DNA of 64,000 bases from Craterostigma plantagineum (lineage: Eukaryota > Streptophyta > Magnoliopsida > Lamiales > Linderniaceae): positions 20,496,001-20,560,000 of the forward strand of contig JAPQWV010000012.1 of assembly GCA_027422505.1 (NCBI GenBank). The letters are read 5' to 3'. Positions 58,759-64,000 of this stretch are shown here, in pieces. How positions within the stretch are numbered: position 1 is the first letter of the stretch; each line of letters begins with the position of its first letter. The position numbers and the translations under genes are program-made. The notes beneath the pieces are model-generated. The model saw only the letters and a program-made list of their open reading frames with translations, had not been told where the DNA came from and ran no database searches.

Positions 58759-60030
58759 TGGCAGTTAAGGCATTTCGACCATAACTTTTGATTCAGAGAA
58801 CCAATTACCCTGATTCAAACTTTGTTGGACATCTACTTGATTATACAAAACTTTTATGTTTTACACCTTTTGTAATTCCAACTTTATCGACTTCAAAAAT
58901 GTATTTTTCGGAGACATAATTTAACAAGGTATCAATGTTCAATGAAGAGGTTCAATATGTGGTATCAATGTCTAATGAAGACGGTAATGAATTCTACAAT
59001 GCGATATTAATTTAGTTGCAAAATTAATGAAGACATAAAATCATCAAACATCACATTGCACATGTTTGAATCACAACAATTTAAACACAATGCACATATT
59101 TTGCACATATATGAATCATAAGTCATACAATGTAATTTCAACACATTCAACGTGATATCCATTTACGTTTTGACGACAAACTTAACTATCAAAAACTTTT
59201 ATTCTTTACATTTTCTCGCCGAAGTCTATCGACATCAAAAATGAGTTTTTGATAACTTTTCGAATGCTTTTCGAATGTGCTTTCCAGAAATGGCAGTTAA
59301 GACATTTTCGATCATAACTTTCTATTCAGACCATCAATTGTCCTGATTCAAACTTCAATGGACACCTAACTTGATTATCAAAAAATTTTATGTTTTACAC
59401 GTTTTCTAACTTGAAATCTATCGGATTGGAAAATGAGGTTTTGTCTAACATTTCGAATGCTTTTCGAATTTATTGTCCATAAATGGCAGCTAACACATTT
59501 TCGATCATAACTTTCGATCCAAGACGTCGATTACCCGGATTCGAATTCTGTTGGATAGGAAACTTAATTATACAGAACTTTCATGTTTTCTACTTTTTTA
59601 AATTCGAAGTCCATCGACGTCAAAAAATGTTTTTGAAACATAGTTCAAAATTCAGAATAAAATTCGAAAAACTGGCAGTTAAAATATTTCGATCATAACT
59701 TTCGTTTCATAGCATTAATTACCCCGACTCAAATGGTTTTTGGATAGGCAACTTGATTACACAATACCTTTATGTTTTACACTTTTATGAATTCGGAGTG
59801 TATTGGCTTGGAAAATGAGTGTTCTGTAAGATGTCGAATTTTTCTTCGATTGTTGTTCAGAAATGGCAGTTAACACATTTTCGATCATAACTTCTGATCC
59901 AAGACGTCAATTACCCTGATTCAAGTTTTATTGGACAGCTAACTTAATTATTTAAAACGTTTATGTTTTATACCTTTTCAAATTCAAAGTCCATCGGCGT
60001 CAAAAATAGATTTGTTTGGATACGTAATTT
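58759..60030. repeat. ~191-bp tandem repeat array, diverged
   Basis: The motif TGGCAG(T/C)TAA followed by CATTTCGATCATAACTTT begins at 58759, 59291, 59484, 59673 and 59864; the last four are 189-193 bp apart. Each unit continues with a CAATTACCCTGATTCAAA-like block, a TTTATGTTTTACA block and a TC(C/T)ATCG(A/G)CGTCAAAAA block. The 532-bp gap between the first two holds at least one more degraded unit. Confidence 0.85.
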
Positions 60031-60560
60031 GAATATAATTTGAATAAGAAATTTCAACAAATTCCAATAAAAATTTGAATCTTATTTGAATAATGCGAAT
60101 TAATTTTTCGTCGAAATTCAAAAACAATTTGAATAAAATTGAAACATTCAAAATAATTGGAATAATATTTGAACATATTCCAATAAAAATAATTCGAATT
60201 TTATTCGAACGAATTATTCGATAAAATTTGAATATTCATATTAATTTTTTGAATCGTATTCGATTTGAATAAAATTCGAAAAAATTCAAAAAAACATTGA
60301 ATAAAATTGGAAATTCAAAATAAAAAATTGAATAAAATTCGAATAACGTTCGGATAAGAAATTCGAATAAAAGAATTAGAATATAAAATTGAATAATGGA
60401 TAGTTTTGGATACGTAATTTGAATAAGTGATTTAATAAGAAATTCCAATAATAATTCGAATAAAAGAACTCAAATAGAAAATTCGAATAATGTTTGGATA
60501 TAACATTCGAATTATGGAATTCGAATAATGTTCGAGTAAGAGTCGAATAAACAGTCGTAC
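60030..60560. repeat. AATTCGAATA-type low-complexity tract
   Basis: Irregular short repeats of GAATAAAATTCGAA and AATTTGAATAA. It could be a decayed extension of the neighbouring array or of a MITE with ATTCGAAT subterminal repeats. Confidence 0.6.
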
Positions 60561-62029
60561 AAGTAATTAAATTTGGCTTGCGGATATTTTGGTCATTTTA
60601 AACTCAATCCCTTTTATTTAATAGCGTATGATGTGAGTCCATTTTCTCAAAATATCTGCTGATACCTATGACGTGCGGCGTGTAAATGCTCGAACTTTTA
60701 CGTAGTGAACCGATCAAAGCTCAATAAAGACAGAAAATTTCCGAGACACTAGTAATCTTGCAGCGGAGTAACAACGAAGTAGCTGACGATTTTGAGAAGC
60801 AGCTTTTTTTTTTCTTATTATTTTTGTTCTATTTCTTACTAATTGAGCTGTGTGTGCAAGAATGACGAATGGTTCAACGGTTCAAAATTTTGAAAACTTT
60901 GATTTGCGCCGTTTTGTTCCTCTTCCCTGTTAGGAATTACAGACAAACAACCTCAACCTCCACCATCGGAGATCAATTAAGGTCCGCCACTGTCGAGAAC
61001 CTTCCTTGACCACGTTATCGATTGTGAGCTCGAACTGCTCCGCAGAGTACAATCCCGCCGCCATAGAGGCTCTTTTGACTCTAAGGGTCGGCAGAGTTGC
61101 TAGCTAAAGTGTGATGAAGCTGAACAATTGGTTTCTCGGAGTTTGGGTCCGTGAGAAGAATACACTCGACGATTGGATTTAGGAGAATGTAAGGTCTAAG
61201 CTGGCCATAGCTAGTTAGGTTCGCCGATTGATCAACGGTCATGCTCTCATGGGGGAAGATCGATGATTTGCATCTGCTTTGCCGCCTTATGTTAATACTT
61301 CTCCTCTCTTATTAACATACGTAATGCCGCCGCCACGTAAATCTTCTCCAGTCCCCGATTTTTCTGACTGTGCAATGTGTCGCATGGTTCGCCGTCGCGG
61401 TCACGGACGTCGATGCGGACACAAGCGATTCAGATACGTTGCTTTGTCGCGGCGATACGCATTTTTTTTAAAAAATACCTCTAACAAATTATAGATGCCA
61501 TATATGTATTTTATAACCATATCTATCAAATACTTATGAAATAAATATCATGCAATATTTAATTTAATAACATATATCCTCATATTATTATAGATATTTT
61601 CTATTTAAGATTAACTAAAATTGTGTTGGAATTTTAATTTCTTATTAAATAAATATTTCTTTTGGAAAAAGAAAAAATTAAATAGATATTTCTACCATTA
61701 ATAATAAGCCCAATGGGAGACAAGCCCATTAATTACTAAACCCTAATTGATTTTGTTTTTTTCATCCTCTTCCCAACGTCATCGTGCGGTTCATCATCTT
61801 CCCCAATCTTCATTCTTCCCGAAAATTTCCTCCGATTTTCAACGTTTTCCTCCCATGAATCCGATATTCGGCCGCTACATTTTGGCTCGGCCGAGAACTC
61901 GCCGCGACACTGAGATTGCGCCCGCAACAGGTTCATATCCGCACCAACCTGTATCTTGGGCCCGGGGAGGACCGATCCCGCTCCGGTGCGGCCGCGACGG
62001 CGAACCATGATGTGTCGTGAATTCCTCTA
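60561..62029. other. intergenic region upstream of the PPR gene
   Basis: 60940-61240 has gene-like composition but no recognised product. A ~20-bp GC-rich sequence ATGGTTCGCCGTCGCGG (61384-61400) is repeated in inverted orientation at about 61992-62008, followed by weaker matching, around an AT-rich middle. 61700-62029 is probably the PPR 5' region. Confidence 0.4.
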
Positions 62030-63610
62030 ATGCAGTTGCGGCGCATATTAGACAACAGCATTGTCTTCTCCCGCTCTATTTACACACTCTCCACCATTAG
62101 CCTGAACCACGATATTAACCATAATGTCCGTAACGGAAACCTTGCTGGTGCTCGCAAACTGTTTGATGCATACCCCAGCTCAAGAAATGCCGTAACCTGG
62201 AACTCTTTGATCAATGGTTATAGAAAAGCCTGCCAAATCCAAGAAGCCGAAAACCTGTTCGGTCAAATGCCTGAGAGGGACGTCGTTTCCTGGAACACCA
62301 TGCTTTCAGGTTATAGGGACAGAGGAGAGCCTCTAAAAGCTTACCACTGTTTCCTGCACATGATCAGACACGGCTCAAGGCCCACTGAGCTCACTTTTGC
62401 CATTATCATAAGCACGTTTCATGGTACAAAGTATAACATCTTGATCCCACAACTGCACGGTTCGGTAATGGTTTTGGGTCATGGTCTACAATGTTATCTT
62501 GGTTCTGCCCTAATGAGGGGCTACGTCGGATTGCGCGACCGAAGCAGTTTCCTTGGGGTGTTTGATGAGATCTTAGTCAAAGATATTGCGCCGTGGAATG
62601 TGTTAATCTTGGGCTTTATGGATTTTGGCCTGACAAGAGAAGCTAAGAACGCATTCGATGAGATGCCTGCAAAGAGTTCTTATTCTTGGAGCATAATGGT
62701 CGACGGGTATATGAAAAACAAAGAGATCAACAAAGCAATAGCCTTTTTTAACGTGCTGAGAACGAAGGACGTGGTGTCTTGGACTGCCATGATAAAAGGC
62801 TGCGTGCGGTGCAAAAAGTATGCAGAGGCTTTTGGGCTATTCCGCTCCTTGACAAAGTCCCATACGCGCCCTAATCATTACACGTTTTCAACCATTTTGG
62901 AAGCTTGTGCTGGCTGCTCGTCGTTGGCCATGGGCAGTCAAATACATGCATGTATCGTAAAGGTTGGCATTCGCCTCGATGTGGTTCTTGGCACTTCTCT
63001 TGTGGATATGTATAGCAAATGTGGAGAAATAGATGCTTCATTTTGCGTGTTTCAGTCACTGTGTACCAAAAACTTGGTTTCTTGGAATGCTATAATTGGA
63101 GGATATGCTAGACATGGACTTGCTTCACGGGCTTTGGCCGAGTTCGATAGGATGGTTAAGAGCGGTTTAGTTCCCGACGGGATTTCATTCATCAACGTTC
63201 TCTCGGGACTTGTCCATAGGGGAATGGTGAAAGAAGGCGAAGAGCTTTTTCATTCTATGGTGGAAAACTATGGAATCAAGGCTGAGATGGAACACTACTC
63301 TTGCATGGTAGACCTTTACGGTAGGGCGGGTCAGTTAGAAAAGGCCGAAGATTTGATAAAGGGAATGCCTTTCGAACCCGACGTTGTAGTTTGGGGCGCG
63401 TTGCTCGGGGCTTGTAGTTTGCATTCGTGTTTGGAGGTTGCTGAAAATGCGTCTAAGGGGATACAAAAGATCGAGGAAGACCATCCCACTATTTACTCGA
63501 TGCTGTCGAGGATTTCTGTCGAAAATGGGGTTCGAATTGGTGGGATGGACATGGAAAAGATGATCGAAAGCTGGCGTGGTAGAAAGCAGAAGGCTGGGAG
63601 TTGGGTTTGA
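62030..63610 (+). CDS. PLS-class pentatricopeptide repeat protein
   Basis: Intact intronless ORF of 526 residues, the common PPR gene structure. The N-terminus (MQLRRILDNSIVFSRSIYTLS) is Arg/Ser-rich and could be an organellar targeting peptide. Tandem ~31-36-residue repeats run from about residue 50, with typical motifs NAVTWNSLINGYRKA, DVVSWNTMLSGY, DVVSWTAMIKG, NHYTFSTILEACAG and NLVSWNAIIGGYARHG. A C-terminal E domain follows (VVVWGALLGACSLH at about 437 to GSWV at the end); it is shortened and lacks a DYW domain. Such proteins bind organellar RNA and, with E domains, usually act in C-to-U editing or splicing. The RNA target cannot be told. Confidence 0.93.
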   Translation: MQLRRILDNSIVFSRSIYTLSTISLNHDINHNVRNGNLAGARKLFDAYPSSRNAVTWNSLINGYRKACQIQEAENLFGQMPERDVVSWNTMLSGYRDRGEPLKAYHCFLHMIRHGSRPTELTFAIIISTFHGTKYNILIPQLHGSVMVLGHGLQCYLGSALMRGYVGLRDRSSFLGVFDEILVKDIAPWNVLILGFMDFGLTREAKNAFDEMPAKSSYSWSIMVDGYMKNKEINKAIAFFNVLRTKDVVSWTAMIKGCVRCKKYAEAFGLFRSLTKSHTRPNHYTFSTILEACAGCSSLAMGSQIHACIVKVGIRLDVVLGTSLVDMYSKCGEIDASFCVFQSLCTKNLVSWNAIIGGYARHGLASRALAEFDRMVKSGLVPDGISFINVLSGLVHRGMVKEGEELFHSMVENYGIKAEMEHYSCMVDLYGRAGQLEKAEDLIKGMPFEPDVVVWGALLGACSLHSCLEVAENASKGIQKIEEDHPTIYSMLSRISVENGVRIGGMDMEKMIESWRGRKQKAGSWV

Positions 63611-63924
63611 GCCTTCGTCTTGACTTGCATAGGTGGGTGTTGTGTAAGTAAACCAGTATGATTAACACTTTTGGTTTATTTCTGAGGTTTTTTTTTGAGT
63701 TTTTTTAAAAGGAGAAGCAAGACAACTATATTTAACAGATTGTTGATTGGTGGAAGAAAAACAGCCAAGTAAAGAAATTTGTTAGGTCTGAGGGCATATT
63801 CATTCTTAGACTGTTTCTTCCAGTTTCAGGTACCTGGGAAACATGAAGTTGTTTATCGATTACTTGAAATCTTAGTTGCATCACAGCTGCTGAGGTAGTT
63901 CTTGCATCGTTATGGAAGAAGTCT
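63611..63924. other. 3' flank of the PPR gene
   Basis: AT-rich 3' region with several T runs; no further gene seen. Confidence 0.4.
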
Positions 63925-64000
63925 TTTTTTTTTTTTCGAAACGATAGCTTGCATTAATAACAAAGATACAGAGCTAAATAGCCCAAGGGGTCTCACCGGT
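63925..64000 (-). mobile_element. 3' end of a LINE-type retrotransposon (runs off the window)
   Basis: T run (63927-63938) followed by CGAAACGATAGCTTGCATTA, the complement of a LINE tail. It is nearly the same as 8880-8960, including the block AAATAGCCCAA and an ACCGGT match. The body continues beyond the window. Confidence 0.65.

Overview
This is a stretch of plant nuclear DNA, most likely from a eudicot. The evidence is spliced genes with GT-AG introns, plant-specific families (an SDD1-type subtilase, a PPR protein, DUF1985/Ulp1 and GRF zinc-finger proteins) and a dense load of plant transposable elements. The DUF1985-Ulp1 and RPA-like genes are reminiscent of Lamiales genomes, but that is only a guess. 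No organellar, bacterial or CRISPR features were seen.

Layout. 1-8549: most of a Tat-lineage Ty3/gypsy LTR retrotransposon on the minus strand: 5' LTR at 7825-8549, PBS, gag, PR, RT, two RNase H domains, IN, then a 34-bp tandem-repeat zone and a convergent antisense ORF that runs off the left edge. 8880-9520: tail of a LINE. 9720-24074: relic exons of a CHD3/PICKLE-like chromatin remodeller on the plus strand. It is split in one intron by about 12 kb of Athila-type retroelement sequence (10663-22505), which forms a large tail-to-tail inverted repeat centred on 15193-15208. A hAT-type MITE sits inside the left arm. 24805-27147: an intact intronless SDD1-like (SBT1.2) subtilase, minus strand. 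27489-30128: a cluster of small elements upstream of it (two hAT-type MITEs with 8-bp target duplications, a SINE and a Stowaway-like MITE). 30561-33213: an intact nine-exon class III alcohol dehydrogenase / S-nitrosoglutathione reductase gene, minus strand. 33785-34475: a degenerate relative of the GC-rich hAT MITE. 34480-37060: fragments of an unrecognised minus-strand gene, interrupted by a poly(A) retroposon. 37913-51500: an accessory block holding a GRF zinc-finger ORF, a broken DUF1985-Ulp1 protease gene and two paralogous broken RPA1-like genes, with several local tandem duplications. 52150-60560: an LTR-like segment, two oppositely oriented Ty1/copia fragments, then AT-rich repeats including a ~191-bp tandem array. 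62030-63610: an intact PPR gene, plus strand. 63925-64000: a second copy of the LINE 3' end.

The intact host genes are SDD1-like, GSNOR and the PPR gene. Nearly everything else is transposon-derived or decayed. The most notable structures are the inverted Athila pair embedded in a PICKLE-like pseudogene, the antisense intron-containing ORF and repeat zone of the Tat element, and the Ulp1/GRF/RPA block. Exon boundaries and protein identities were read by eye; nothing was confirmed by database search.
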